This document shows positions 1-11,182 of a DNA stretch of 64,000 nucleotides, one piece after another. Both the position numbers and the translations under genes were made by a program. Location: assembly GCA_009801085.1 (NCBI GenBank), contig VNWV01000003.1:1488001-1552000 (forward strand). Direction: 5' to 3'. This stretch comes from Lasiodiplodia sp. COLG20. Its lineage: Eukaryota > Ascomycota > Dothideomycetes > Botryosphaeriales > Botryosphaeriaceae. The notes below the pieces were generated by a model. It made no database searches and was not told the DNA's origin. It saw only the letters and a list, made by a program, of their open reading frames with translations. Position 1 is the first letter of the stretch. Each line of letters starts with the position of its first letter.

Positions 1-972
1 GTCAAAGACGCCGAAGATCTTCGTTACCTCAGTGCAGCGCTTGAAAATGTGCGGCCGGCGAACCTGGGTGATCCCAATCTCTTCGCATACAAGGAGAAAC
101 ACGTCAAGAAACTCAACACCGGTCTCGATGGCGTTGCGTACAAAGAAGTCAAGATCGAGGACTACTACAAACCGAACCCAACAGGCTGTGCCAGGACGGA
201 AGGCGTCAAGAAGATCCTGGAAGCGGAGAAGTCCAAGTACCTGCCACACCGAATCAGAGTCCAGAAGGCTCGTGAGGAGCGTGAAGCTTTGGCAAAGATC
301 AATCCGAACGCCTTGGCGCAGCTGGCCAAGCCTGCTGTTGCGCCGAAGACGTCGACGACGACCTCTCGCTCGAACCGTGCGAACAACCGCCGTCTCGTCA
401 ACGAGATTAGTACCCAGAAGCAGGCTCTTGCTGCAGATGGTGGCGACAACATCGCAATCCGCTTCAACCAGCTGAAGAAGCGGAAGAAGCTCGTCAAATT
501 CGACCGATCAGCCATCCACAACTGGGGTCTCTATGCTCAGGAGGATATTTCTGCCAATGACATGATCATCGAATACGTCGGCGAGAAGGTGCGCCAGAAG
601 GTGGCTGATATCCGTGAAATAAAGTACGACAAACAGGGCGTGGGCAGCAGTTACCTTTTCCGTATCGACGAAGACAGCGTTGTAGATGCCACCAAGAAGG
701 GTGGCATTGCACGTTTCATCAACCACAGCTGCACACCAAACTGCACAGCGAAGATTATCAGGGTGGACGGCACGAAGCGCATTGTCATCTACGCGCTTAG
801 GGACATCAAGACGAGTAAGTACCGCCTCTCCTGTTGTGCGAAATGGGGTTTACTGACCAAAATGACAGACGAGGAGCTTACGTACGACTACAAGTTTGAG
901 CGCGAGATCGGTAGTGATGACCGTATCCCGTGTCTTTGCGGTTCTGTCAACTGCAAGGGTTTCCTCAACTAG
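1..972 (+). CDS. SET1: Histone H3-K4 methyltransferase Set1, C-terminal part (5' truncated by window edge)
   Basis: Catalytic subunit of the COMPASS complex, which methylates histone H3 lysine 4 in the nucleus. The frame is open from base 1, so the N-terminal part lies outside the window. Visible are a basic N-SET-like region, then a SET domain with GLYAQEDI, the SAM-binding [11 protein letters not shown] and the ELTYDYKFE motif, and a post-[11 protein letters not shown] (CxCx4C) that ends the protein at KGFLN. A 54-base intron (815-868, GTAAGT to ACAG) splits the SET domain; splicing joins RDIKT to NEELTYDY, as in all Set1 proteins. This intron is a multiple of three and has no stop, so the unspliced frame also reads through. 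The spliced fragment is 305 residues. Assignment rests on the Set1-specific N-SET and post-SET sequence and is secure. Confidence 0.95.
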   Translation, partial: VKDAEDLRYLSAALENVRPANLGDPNLFAYKEKHVKKLNTGLDGVAYKEVKIEDYYKPNPTGCARTEGVKKILEAEKSKYLPHRIRVQKAREEREALAKINPNALAQLAKPAVAPKTSTTTSRSNRANNRRLVNEISTQKQALAADGGDNIAIRFNQLKKRKKLVKFDRSAIHNWGLYAQEDISANDMIIEYVGEKVRQKVADIREIKYDKQGVGSSYLFRIDEDSVVDATKKGGIARFINHSCTPNCTAKIIRVDGTKRIVIYALRDIKTSKYRLSCCAKWGLLTKMTDEELTYDYKFEREIGSDDRIPCLCGSVNCKGFLN

Positions 973-1822
973 TTGTGCATAAGATTGATGTTCCTGGCTC
1001 AATACCCACTGCGTAGTATCGTCACTCATGGCTTCAGCGTGACTCGATTGGCAATCTTGGCCGGCTCAGGGACACCTCAACAAGCCCTGAGCTCAACGGC
1101 GTGGTAAACCTGGACAATGGGCGTTTGGGCCTGCTCAACCGGCTTGCACTTGCTTTCTTTCTAGTCGCATTCTGGCGTAAATTCGAGTCTTTTTGTGTTC
1201 GTCAAAATTCCGAAAATTGGGTGGACATTGCATTGGGTGGGCGCATAATTGGACCGAAGGAAGATCTGGTCACGGACAATGCGGGAGACTTGGCTTGTAG
1301 CGACTATTCACGTCGAAGAGAACCCTTTATTCTGTTTTCTTCGATCTTATTTTCTTTTCTTCTTTCTTCAGCATGACAAACTTGTGGAGGAGAGGACACG
1401 AGGCAAGGTGCGCCGGCAGGAACGCGTGGGATTAAGTCTTCCTCTTGTCGTGCGTTTGGAAAGGTGCACGTCGCGGCAGCAGCAGTTGCGTGCACGTGTT
1501 TTGATTCAGAAGTTGTCGATCTGTACAAAAAGAAGGCACTTTAGCAAAAGGCGAGGCAATACGACTTGATAGTAGCCAGATGAGCTGGCTGAAGACTCCT
1601 TGAGGGTTCGTTTCTTTGTGCTCGACTGAAATGCCGAAGCAGTGCAGGGCTGGTTTTGGTGCCTCAGGCCAAAGCGCTATCGATAAGCGATTTTCCGAAA
1701 AGCCCACCGTGCCTAACGACACTCGACGCGCCGCCCACTGCCCCATCGCACACCACCCACCCGCGCCCCGACACGACCCGACTCCCTCGACGCCGGACAC
1801 CGTCGCCCTCACTACCCTCAAC
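973..1822. other. Intergenic: SET1 3' flank and eIF3m leader
   Basis: No supported gene. The distal part (about 1730-1822) is C-rich and pyrimidine-biased, as in leaders just upstream of the eIF3m start. Short open frames here lack a good start or family motif. Confidence 0.6.
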
Positions 1823-3307
1823 ATGCCGGCGCCGACCAACACTCTGCTCATCGAGGGCTCCTTCGAGGAGCTCGTCGACGAGCTCGCACAGTACCTTGTA
1901 AGCCTTCGAAATCGAGTCACGGGTCTCCGCCGTGTGGATGGCCGTTCCTGACACTGGATTTGCGTTTTTGTAGGATGCCCTGAAGAAGGCCCAAGGCGAA
2001 GAGTCTTCCGAACTGCAGTCCGAGTGCGCACAGCTGCTGGAGGAGAACAAGAAGGATGATGTGCTCAAGAAGCTGGTTACCTCCAGCGCGTCTCTGAGCG
2101 GTGCGCCGGAGAAGGGTAAGCACAGCCTACATGATTGAATTTCCCTTTGAGAAAGCGTGAGAGCTGACGGCATTGGCGCGAATCTGCAGAGTTCGTCGCG
2201 GCATACAACCTGCTGATCCACCTCGTGCGGCAATCGCCCAACCTCAACATGTACCTGCCTCCCCTGTGCAAGAACGTGTCGAACCCCATCGCCACCTCGC
2301 CCAACAACAGCGCTAGCCTGTCTCTGTCGGTCCTGACGACTATCTTCAACGTCCTGCAGCCCGACAACGACAACCGCTACCATGTGTTCCTGGCCATTCT
2401 GCGCGTTGTCAAGACCTCGTCGGCCTTTGAGAACTTGAAGCCGCAGCTCAAGCACATCGATGCGTGGTTGGCACAGTGGCAGTCGGACGAGGAGGAGCAG
2501 CGCAAGCTGTACCTGGCCATCGCTGATGCCGCGCAAGAAGGCGGCGAGGACGAGATTGCGTACCAGTATCTCATCAAGGCCCTTCGCACCATCCCTGCCG
2601 AGGAGGCCGCCAACCAGGAGGCACGCGACCTGAGCGTGCGCGCCCTCAAGACGGCTCTCATGCACCCGGCCCACTTCGACTTCCAGGATCTCACCGCTCT
2701 CGACAGCATCCAGGCCCTGCGCAAGTCGGATCCCGTCCACTTTGAGCTCCTGGAGATCTTCACCTCGGAGCTGCTCGAGGAGTTCAACGACTTCCAGGAG
2801 GAGCACACGGATTTCATCGAGAAGGAGGAGGGCTTGGATGGCGCGCAGCTGACGCGCAAGATGCGGCTGCTCACTCTCGCGTCTCTGGCGGCCCAGGCCA
2901 CGGGCCAGACGCGCTCGCTGCCGTACGCGCAGATCACCAAGGCGCTGCAGATCCCGTCCGAGGAGGTTGAGATGTGGGTCATCGACGTGATCCGCGCCGG
3001 GCTCGTCGAGGGCAAGCTGTCGCAGCTCAACCAGACGTTCCTCATCCACCGCGCCACGTACCGCGTCTTTGGCGAGAACCAGTGGCGCGAGGTGGCGTCG
3101 CGCCTGGACATGTGGCGCAACAGCCTGACGGGCGTGCTGGGCGTCATCCGCCAGGAAAAGGAGAACTTCATCCTGCAGAAGGAGCAGGAGCTGCGGGATG
3201 CGGAGAACAAGGCGACGCAGGCCGCGCAGGGCGGTTCTAGCGGCCAGCAGGGTGGCAGGAGAGGTGGCAGGAAAACCGAGGCTGCCACCGGCGAGCCTGA
3301 GGAATAG
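1823..3307 (+). CDS. Eukaryotic translation initiation factor 3 subunit M
   Basis: Subunit m of eIF3, the cytoplasmic complex that brings mRNA and the ternary complex to the 40S ribosome. Three exons: 1823-1897, 1974-2115 and 2190-3307, with introns 1898-1973 (GTAAGC..TAG) and 2116-2189 (GTAAGC..CAG). The 444-residue product is the usual length. It starts MPAPTNTLLIEGSFEELVDEL; the middle is helical repeats. The C-terminal third is a PCI domain with LPYAQITKALQIPSEEVEMW and the winged-helix-like segment VRAGLVEGKLSQL-type sequence (here IRAGLVEGKLSQLNQTFLIH). The protein ends in a low-complexity Gly/Gln/Arg tail. The ATG at 1823 follows CAAC and is the only one that joins in frame through the first intron. 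The family call is strong; csn7-like PCI proteins are shorter and lack this N-terminus. Confidence 0.93.
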
Positions 3308-4134
3308 AGAGAGCATCAGAGAGCATGGGCGAGGATTAATGAAGGCGTACGGAGGTAGCCTTTGTTTTGATTTTTTTTTTCGTCGTTTGTGGGAGATTCC
3401 CCTGCCTGCCCACCATGAGAAAAGAAAAAAAGAGAAAGCAAGAGGTAACATGCCTCTTGACTTGTCTTTAATTTTGTTCTTCTTTTATTTCTACCGCAAA
3501 ATGGTGACTTGAAGGATGAGAGCGCTTTTCTGCGTGGGTAGTGATGATGAAAGGGAAAAAAGGGAGGGAGGTGTGAGCAATTGGCAAAAAAACGCACAAA
3601 AGTTTCTCCTTTTGTGTTTCGATATAGAGAGATGGGGATGGGATGGGAAAAGGGAGAGGAGAGCGATATGGGCTGCTACGGCGCTCTTTTGGATGTTTTT
3701 GCCCGTCTGGCCTTTGCCCCTCCCCCTCTCCCTTTTCGGTTGGTTGATTGTCGGTAGTGAAATGAATTGCTATGACGTTCGGACTTTGGGTTTTGTTTGG
3801 TGCAGCATTTACAGGACGAAGTTGATATTATTTCCTGTGTGGACAACAGTGGGGTGGAGCGCACGACGAATTGGGCAACAACGGTGTACGGGTAAGTGCT
3901 TTCACTTCCATGGACTCGTTGCAGCATCATCAGGCGGACCGGCAGGACAGTTGTGATTGGTGCTTGGAGGTCGGGGCTGAATGCATGGCGTGGCGCTCTT
4001 AGCAGCGGCGTCCGCGCCTAGATACGTCTGTTTTGACACCTCCTTTCAGCTACTCTCCACTCTTACCATGAACACGCAAGAAACGATCGTTTAATCCTTT
4101 CAGAGAGCAGGAGGCTATATCCCCATCCAAGATC
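3308..4134. other. Intergenic: eIF3m 3' flank and HET-gene promoter
   Basis: Low-complexity purine and T-rich runs (for example the T-run near 3368-3380), typical of a fungal 3' UTR and spacer. No gene or RNA supported. Confidence 0.55.
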
Positions 4135-6317
4135 ATGACGGACTCGGAGTCTACGACTGAAGAAAGCTCGCTCGACCGTGAATGGCCAAGAGACACGTGG
4201 GACGCTCTTTGTTTGAAGTGCAGGTCTATGAGGTTGGATGATCTACTTGGGACCGAGCGTCCCTTCAGCCGCATCTTCAAAGACGCCTATCGCAAGTCGA
4301 TCAACATCGAATTGGACTGCGAGTTGTGTGCCGTCCTCGACGGGCTCGTGGGCAGAGCTTTCAAGCCCCACAGCGAATGCTGCGAGGGCATCAACACTAG
4401 AGTGCTTCCTGAAAACCTCCAGGGCGCCGATCTCGATACCTTCAAGAAAGACGTAGAAGGAACAGTTGGCCCCGAGCGGCACTTCACTTTGTCTCCACTA
4501 AAGGATCGGGTACGAGGAGCGTTGCATCCTGAAGGCTTCGCCTTTCTTGAATGCAAGAACGTCGCCCATCCCGGCGGGAAAAAAGAGCATGCTTTATACG
4601 TACTTAACGGCCGGGGTGCCTGGGGTCTGAAAAGCGGCATCCATGGTATTATCGGGCTCGCTGCGAAGCAGGGTAAGTCTATCTGAAGTAAGCAATCATG
4701 GGTTCCAATTGACAAGCGGAATAATCAGGGAGTCCGGCCGCAATGCATGTCCCGCGACGACTGGTCAACTCGGACCGCGTTGGGCCTGACTCCGTCAAGG
4801 TGCTCCGCGATTGGCTGCAAACATGCAACGAGCATCTTTCAACCTGTCGTCGAAGCATCTGCGGCAAGCATATCGACCCGAAGCCGCCGCTGCCCACGAG
4901 GCTTCTAGATGTAGGCGCTCCGGACACATCGAGCCAACTTCGGATCGTGGATACTCAGGGCCGGTGTGGAGTCTACCTCGCACTCAGCCATTGTTGGGGT
5001 GGCGCGTCGTTTTGCTTGACCTCGCACAATCGCCAGCGCTACCAGGAAGACGGCTTCACGCTCGAGGATCTGCCGCGGACGCTTAGGGACGCGGCAAGGG
5101 TGACGAGAAGGCTCGGCTTCCGGTACATCTGGATCGATTCCCTCTGCATCGTCCAGGACAGCGTTGAGGATTGGGAACGAGAGTCGAAGAGGATGGGAGC
5201 AGTCTACGAGAATGCGTACTGTACCATTGCTGCCACACAGGCACCCAACGATGATACCGAGTTTCTCCAAGGCCCAAAGGTCAAGAGTGTTGCGGTACCG
5301 TGCGATCTGGATGACGCCACTAAAGGGACGTATTTCGTCACGGAGCCATATCAGTCCGAGTTCAAGCAAGTAGAACAGGCTCGGCTGAACCACCGCGGAT
5401 GGGTCGTCCAGGAGAGGCTGCTGTCGCGGCGGACGATACACTTTGCCAAAGAGCAGGTGTTCTGGGAGTGTCGGCAAGAGATCCTGGGCGAGGACGGCAG
5501 CCGGCATCGGGCGGGAGGAGCGGAAGGACCGGCCGGTCTCGCGAGGTCGATGTCGGATTTGGAGGCTGGTCGGGGTAGGTTCCGGGAAAGCTCGTCGCTG
5601 TGGGAAGCGGACGAATTCGAGCAGACTTTCATCAGACGGTGGCAGGGCATCATTGCGACGTATTCCGCTTGCGACTTCACAAAGTTGTCAGACAGGCTTC
5701 CCGCACTCCTCGGCCTGGCGGATCGGCTTGGTTCGATCAACAACATGGGATACCATCATGGCAATTGGATCAACACGCAGTCGAGGCATCCGCCTCGATC
5801 CTTGGCATGGTGGGCTTGCGCGCCGGGGAAGAATAGCAACAGCCACGGGCAGGTGCGAGCTCCATCTTGGTCCTGGTCGGCGCTGGAGGGCGAAGTGTGC
5901 TTCGAACAGCAGGATCGCCAGCCGTTGGCGAAGCTTCTTTCGGTTGAAGTCTCCGAGCGCATGGGACTTCCCAACTATGTGGCGCTCAAGATGCGCGGGC
6001 GGTTCTGCACCGTCTCGACGCGGTGGCCGCCACCACGAGTGGCTGAGATATACACTACCGATTCGCAGCCCGGCGCGGAGGAGGAGAGCGTGGCTCTCGG
6101 CCACATCACTTTCGATAGTGTCGGTGACATGCACGCCAAGCTGGACTGTCTGTTTTTGTACGTCGATTCGGCCGGCAGCCCTACCGTGTTGGCATTGAAG
6201 AGCGAGGAAACCGGGGGTGGCGGTTTGCCCGAATACCGCCGGCTGGGTATTGGCAGTCTGACGCGCCAAACAGGGGAGACGGTGTTCGGGGAGGAGGTTG
6301 AATTTGTGCTCATCTAG
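4135..6317 (+). CDS. HET (heterokaryon incompatibility) domain protein
   Basis: HET-domain proteins act in fungal self/non-self recognition; activation can cause growth arrest or death of fused cells. The specific partner is unknown here. Two exons, 4135-4672 and 4729-6317; the 56-base intron (GTAAGT..CAG) joins KQG to SPAAMHVPRRL in frame. Product 708 residues. The first 180 residues carry scattered Cys (CLKC, CELC, ECCEG) and may bind metal, but I cannot name a domain. The HET domain runs from about residue 261 to 420: YLALSHCWGG, then LPRTLRDAARVTRRLGFRYIW and IDSLCIVQD, then ENAYCTIAAT. The C-terminal part has the RGWVVQERLLSRR and WSWSALEG motifs common in this family. It stands alone between core genes, without NACHT, NB-ARC or toxin-like partner. 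Domain call secure; biological role inferred. Confidence 0.93.
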
Positions 6318-7226
6318 AATGGTTCCGAATTGGGACCGTAGCGGCATCGCCGATGATCTCCGCTCGTTCATTGTGCAGTTTTGGAACCCAACTCGCGTCT
6401 GCGTATTTGTTACAGATGAAAAGCATCATGGCGTCGTTGGCGTGGCACAGGGCGATCAATTCTTCCCGTGTGGCATGACGGATTGCAAATGACGCTGAAG
6501 TTCTCGACACGCCTCTCAAGGGAAACCATTAGCGTTTCTATTCATAGTTGGACTGAGTTCGAGATTGCACAACGATGCTTGCTTGTGGAACGCGAGCGGT
6601 ATTACACTGCGGCAGTGCTGTCCACGGTGGGTTTGAGCAACAGCGTCTGGCTTCAGATCTGGGTGCAAAAAGTTGCAGTTTTGGGGGTGCAAGTGCCGGT
6701 CAAGCTAGGGGCAGGGATTGTCGTGACGCCGACGTGGCGCTGCCGGCGACCATTTCGGTCACGCACATCGCCGCCATGGCGCCCAACATGGTTCCCCGCC
6801 ACCAGGTAGCACCGTCTTGCAATGCCCGACTAACTCGCGGGCAGGTGGCTGTAATTGGGGCATGCGCGACAGCTGCGGCACACCAGGCCCCAGCGGAATG
6901 CCCGCTCCCATCAGCACACGTGTCGGCGAGCCCAACTATTGGCCGCCGCGCCAGGCCTGATACATCGCGCGGCGCCCCTCCATCCCGCTCCGCCGCCCAT
7001 TCCCTCGCGGCGCATGACGCATACCATCACGCTTGATGCCCGCGCGCTTCTTATAAGCGCCCAATTTCCCCGGCGAACGCCCTCTTCTCTCCCTGAACTC
7101 CTCCGCTGCTTCTATCCTCCTCGCCGCGCCATCCCTCGCCGCGCCGCTGCTCCCACGCCGAGAATCAAGGACGTTCGAGGCCGCCCGAGCAGAACACGTG
7201 CCGACGACTCAAAGCGCGCTTCTATC

Positions 7227-7233
7227 TATAAAG
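7227..7233 (+). promoter_or_regulatory. TATA-like box upstream of the polyQ gene
   Basis: TATAAAG on the plus strand, about 400 bases before the ATG at 7631. It would fit a leader of roughly 300 bases that includes the proposed 5'-UTR intron. Position and sequence only; no transcript data. Confidence 0.35.
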
Positions 7234-7498
7234 ACTGCAAACAAAGACCCGGTCCGAGGCTTCCTTAGCATTTGATCCGCTCCGCTGGGGATTTCTTTTC
7301 CCAGTCATCTTTGCTTTTTCCGACTAACTCTGCTCTTGCCCGAAAAAGGCCCTCGCATTGTGTAGACCATATACGTGTGTTTCGCCCCCGCAAAGACGAA
7401 TGGCCGCCGTCATCACTCACTACTGCCGTGCTTGTTGCTACAACACCCCCGTCCTCTTCTCCGCCTCTGTTTTTTCCCAGAACCACACCTGCAATCAC

Positions 7499-7567
7499 GT
7501 AAGCCTGATGTAGCTTGCCAGCCTACGTTTACTGACTGGAGCCCGCCAATTCCGCGCGAGCAAACAG
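7499..7567 (+). other. Putative 5'-UTR intron of the polyQ gene
   Basis: GTAAGC donor at 7499, a CTGAC branch-point-like sequence within TTTACTGACTGG, and a CAAACAG acceptor ending at 7567, 64 bases before the ATG. All three signals match the coding introns in this window, but there is no reading frame to confirm splicing. Confidence 0.4.
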
Positions 7568-7630
7568 TGCGGAATAGTATCCACAGGTCTCGGCGCCCAA
7601 CCCGGAACTCCGTCAGCCAGAGAAGCCGAA

Positions 7631-7743
7631 ATGCAGCAAGACGAGCTCGCCGCGCTCTTCCAGCAGAGCCTCAATTTCCAGACGCCCGCCGTACAGGAAC
7701 AGGTTCCTGAGGTGCAGCAAGAGCATGGGCAGAACATAGAAAT

Positions 7744-7782
<39 letters not shown>

Positions 7783-8575
7783 CCGCCCGGCCCCTATTAT
7801 CTACGCCAGCACCCACTACACGCCCAACACTTCGCACCTCCTCTCGCGCCCGGCCTCGGCGCCAAACCTCAACTCCCCGGCCGCCACCAGCGTCGAACCC
7901 GCAACCACTTCCCCTTCCGTCCTCGTGCCCCCTTCCTCCCGCACCAACCCGCAGCTCATGGCCATCTTCGCCCGCCACGACATCGACATGGCCGACCTTT
8001 CGCCGGGCCAGCTCGAGCTCTTCACCGGCGCCGATGCCGACCAGCAGCTGCGCCTGCTCGAGCTGTGGCGCATCACTCTGCGCGGCGCCGCCGCCGAGGA
8101 CGGCGTGTGGACGTCGGCAACGAGCCTCGAGATGGAGGAGCGCCTGGCTCGCGAGCGCTACGAGCGCCTGCAGCAGCACTCGTCGTCATCTCAGCAAGCC
8201 GCCCGCCCCATCCGGCTCGACACGGAAATGGAGATGATGACGGACGACGAGGGCACCGCCAGCGCCTCGGCCAGCCCCACCAGCACCCTCGCCAGCCCCC
8301 GCATGATGGGCATCAGCCAGCTCGCCGGCGCCGAGCCCTACATGCTGTCCGGCTACGAGCAGCTGGCCAAGCGCGACTACGAGATGCAACAGCAGCAGCA
8401 GCAGCAGGGTCCCCGCAGGCAGGGGATGGTGTACGGGTACAGCGGCGCGACCGACCCCGTGTACAAGGCTGCGGTGGAGAACCAGTACGGCGCGTTCCAG
8501 GCCATGAGGGAGTACGGTTATGAGAGTACTTCTGGACCCGCTGGTGGTTGGCATGACGACGAGATGGTTATGTAA
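7631..8575 (+). CDS. Glutamine-rich hypothetical protein
   Basis: Single-exon 314-residue protein, no named domain recognised. It begins MQQDELAALFQQSLNF, has an 11-Gln tract at residues 40-50, a Ser/Thr/Pro/Asn-rich segment, and then a more ordered helical part around residues 110-190 (PQLMAIFARHDIDMADLSPG; LFTGADADQQLRLLELWRIT). A second Gln run lies near residue 253, followed by a Gly/Tyr-rich tail ending DDEMVM. The composition suggests a nuclear or cytoplasmic scaffold or transcription-related protein, but this is inference. The segment IFARHDIDMADLSPGQLELF looks like a short helical module and may be the conserved core. The ATG at 7631 follows CGAA and precedes the tract directly. Codon use is GC3-rich like its neighbours, so it is probably a real gene. 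Confidence 0.75.
7748..7780 (+). repeat. (CAG)11 microsatellite inside the polyQ gene
   Basis: Eleven uninterrupted CAG units encode the 11-Gln tract. A second, shorter run of six CAG units lies at 8390-8407 in the same gene. Pure repeats like this are length-variable between strains. Confidence 0.95.
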
Positions 8576-9225
8576 GGGTAGAGGAAGGAAGTGGTCTTCA
8601 TTTCATTAGTGAGCTTTGGTTCAAGCAAATTGCCTTTTTTTTTTTTTTTTTTGATATTCTTGGTTGTTTTCCATGGCGGTTTGAGTGGCTTATACCCCAC
8701 ATTCGCTGGTACTTAGATAGCCCTGCATTGTTTGCATTTCTTGATTGAAAGGTCAGGCGGGAGTCTCTGTTTTTCGGTATGATGGGAAGGGGTATAATTC
8801 ATGGCAGGAGTTTTTTGGGATCCCTGGGAGATAACGTACAGAATACGCATTCTTGACTCCCCTCTCACCTTTGGATGAGAATTGGCGGAAGACGGACAAT
8901 TCAATGGACAGGAGTTTCCGTGTGCAATCCATCAAACATGTCTTCAATATCGTGAATTTCTTGACTCGTTGCATGCTTTTCTACAATCATGCCCCAAGCC
9001 CAGTGCTCTAACCTTCCACTTCTTCCGTGTTGGTAGCGAAGTCTACTTCAAAAAAAGCATGATCATCGTCACCTCGCTTTCGTTCAGTATATTCTCTCAC
9101 ATGACGCCTTCGCGCTTTGATTTTCCCCCAGGAGATTCTCTCATTAAAGCCTGGGTTATACGATGATACGCCCTTTCCAAACTCTGTCCTCACAACGACA
9201 GCAGCAACAGCCACACGCCCACTGC
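8576..9225. other. Convergent 3' flanks of polyQ gene and PUP3
   Basis: Both flanking genes end into this spacer. It holds an 18-base T-run (8635-8652), likely in the 3' UTR of the polyQ gene. No gene supported. Confidence 0.6.
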
Positions 9226-10025
9226 TCAGTCTTGCCTGCCCTTCAGCAGCCTCTTGGTCACCTTGTCCTTCTCGATGATGTAGACGTGGGCGCCCCAACC
9301 GGATAACGCGTCTCTGTCAACGGCGTTGAGCAGCGCTTGCGAGATGGTCTCGAAGAGGTCCTCCGGGCCCTGATGGTAGAGAAACATTGACGTCAGCGGG
9401 ACTCTGCTCTTGCAGCAATGGGGGAAGTACGCACGAGATCGGGCTCCCACAGGCCCTCGCAGGTTCCGAACAGCTGGTCGCTGGCGGTGCCGGAGACGAT
9501 GAAGTCCTTGGCGAAGTCGATGCAGCCGATGCTGTCGAAGCCGCAGATGAAGGGCTTGCCGGTGGTCTGGTTGATGCCGGCGATGACGGGGCTGACGAAG
9601 TAGGGGCCGAAGCGGCGCTCGTACAGCGACGACGAGACCAGGTTGGCCATGGTCTGCGGGCTGATGTTGCGCTCCTCGCGCAGGCGGTACATGTTGACCT
9701 TGTAGCGGAACAGGTCGGCGACCGTCGACACGTCCGTGGCCAGGCCCGTTAGGCCCAGGTACACGTCGCCGTACGAGAAAATCTTGGGGAAGTTGTTGGA
9801 CACGGTCAGGGCCTGCATGCCCAGCCGCAGGTCGCACGCGATGGCCACGCAGTCCTTGCCGACCATGGCGACGCAGGCGCCGCCGTCTGGTGGGGGGTTA
9901 GATTTGGAGATGCACTGCAACAGCGGCGGGCGATGTGTGGGATTGTACTTATGCTGAAGGGAGACGACTGTTGTGGCGGCGGGTTAGCTGGAGCTCGACA
10001 CCTGCTGGCTGGGGAAGCTCACCAT
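9226..10025 (-). CDS. PUP3: 20S proteasome subunit beta type 3
   Basis: Non-catalytic beta3 subunit of the 20S proteasome core. Four exons on the minus strand: 10023-10025 (just the ATG), 9949-9967 (19 bases), 9435-9886 and 9226-9369. Introns are 9968-10022 (GTGAGC..CAG), 9887-9948 (GTACAA..CAG) and 9370-9434 (GTGCGT..CAG). The spliced protein is 205 residues, equal to yeast Pup3, and starts [19 protein letters not shown]. Conserved blocks include [58 protein letters not shown] and [13 protein letters not shown]. There is no Thr-processing propeptide, as expected for beta3. The first two exons were deduced because only this arrangement gives the family N-terminus. It is divergent from the mL59 gene and shares a 527-base promoter region. 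Confidence 0.93.
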
Positions 10026-10552
10026 GGCTAGCTAGCTCGGTCTGCTATCTGCCGCCGGGGGATTTGCGGATGTGGATGTGCGAACGGCGTCGGGCGAGCT
10101 GGAGAGATGGCGGCTGAGCGGGGGTTGGGGGTGGGAGAGGGGGGGATGCGGCGGTGGTGTCGGATGGTGATGGTGGGTAGTGTTGCTAGGCAGCTCGCAG
10201 GTAACGCGGCTCGCCGCCGATGGAGGTGAGCTCGCCCGGCGCCAGTCGTCCATGGCACTCGGACCACCCGCCACGTGAACTCAAATGCGTGGCCGACGCC
10301 TTCGAAGTCTGCACAAGATGGTGTAAAATTTAAGACACTCAGATGCAAGGGATTAGCTTTCTCAAATTATTGGTACTGTCATTCTTGTGCCTCCCTTAAA
10401 CCTCAAAAGGTGCGAGCACTCCCGGCATCTTGCTTGACGAGAGAGTGCTTCCTACCCGGAGATTCTCCGGCGAAGAGCGCGTCTTCACCATTTCGCGCCG
10501 CCGTAAAGAACAACCCACCTCACGTCGCCCACACCGACCAATTGAGCCCACC
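10026..10552. promoter_or_regulatory. Shared divergent promoter region of PUP3 and mL59
   Basis: Spacer of 527 bases between two divergent starts. It contains a CACGTG palindrome at 10272-10277. I searched by eye for a proteasome-type GGTGGCAAA element and did not find one. No gene supported. Confidence 0.45.
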
Positions 10553-11182
10553 ATGGCTTCCACACAACAGCACATACAGCTCGCCAAGAGCCTGCCTCCG
10601 CGCCTCATGCGCTTCTTCCAGAAATTCCCGCCGCCGTCGCTCCTCCAAGGAACCACCGCCGCCGCATCATCCAACACCACCACCACAATTGCCGCAACCG
10701 CAGCGGACCAGCCGCAGGAACCAACCTACCACAACCCGTTCAAGCCGCGCTTCAACACCATCACCGGCCGGTGGCAGGGCCCCGTCTTCTCGCTGCGCCG
10801 CCAGGCCGAGCTGTGCAAGATTGCCGCCAAGCACGGCGTCGAGGATCTGCTGCCGCACTCGATCAAGAAGAGCGGCGAGCGCGCGCGCCGGCGCGAGGAG
10901 CACGGCCTGCGTGTCAAGGGCACCGGTGTCGGCCAGCGGGTCAAGGGTAAGGAGTGGGAGCGCGGGCTCAAGGGCAAGCTGGAGGAGAGGAGGCAGGCCA
11001 TGCTCAAGATGCCCGAGTTGATCCAGGAGTGGAAGCAGGTATGTGTGCAGAATTGCTTCTTTTTTTTCCTTCTCTTTCTGGGGATGTTTCGCGGGGTGGG
11101 TTTACTTCTGAGGATTGTTGGCTAACTGGTGGTTTTCTTGTAGCGCGGTCATGGTCGTGGTTGGAAGAAATGGCCGAAATAA
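10553..11182 (+). CDS. Mitochondrial large ribosomal subunit protein mL59 (MRPL25 family)
   Basis: Component of the fungal mitochondrial large ribosomal subunit. Two exons, 10553-11038 and 11144-11182; the intron 11039-11143 (GTATGT..TAG) splits off the last 12 residues RGHGRGWKKWPK. The product is 174 residues, fitting the family. The N-terminus MASTQQHIQLAKSLPPRLMR is basic and could serve for mitochondrial import. The family core is NPFKPRFNTITGRWQGPVFS followed by LRRQAELCKIAAKHGVEDLL and a very basic helical C-terminal half (KGTGVGQRVKGKEWER, KLEERRQAMLKMPELIQEWK). The ATG at 10553 has the context CCACC. The call rests on the KPR..TGRW..P..S.RRQAEL.K pattern that I associate with mL59. 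Confidence 0.87.

Larger units (their letters stand above)
6318..7630. other. Intergenic: promoter and leader of the polyQ gene
   Basis: No gene supported. About 6960-7260 is C-rich and pyrimidine-biased, like a fungal core promoter, and includes a TATAAAG at 7227. A possible 5'-UTR intron lies near 7499-7567 (listed separately). GC-rich open frames here show no family motif. Confidence 0.55.

Noticed and set aside
1664..3451. Long minus-strand open frame opposite eIF3m
   Set aside because: It is a shadow of the plus-strand GC3-rich coding sequence; no family motif and it starts and ends outside meaningful context.
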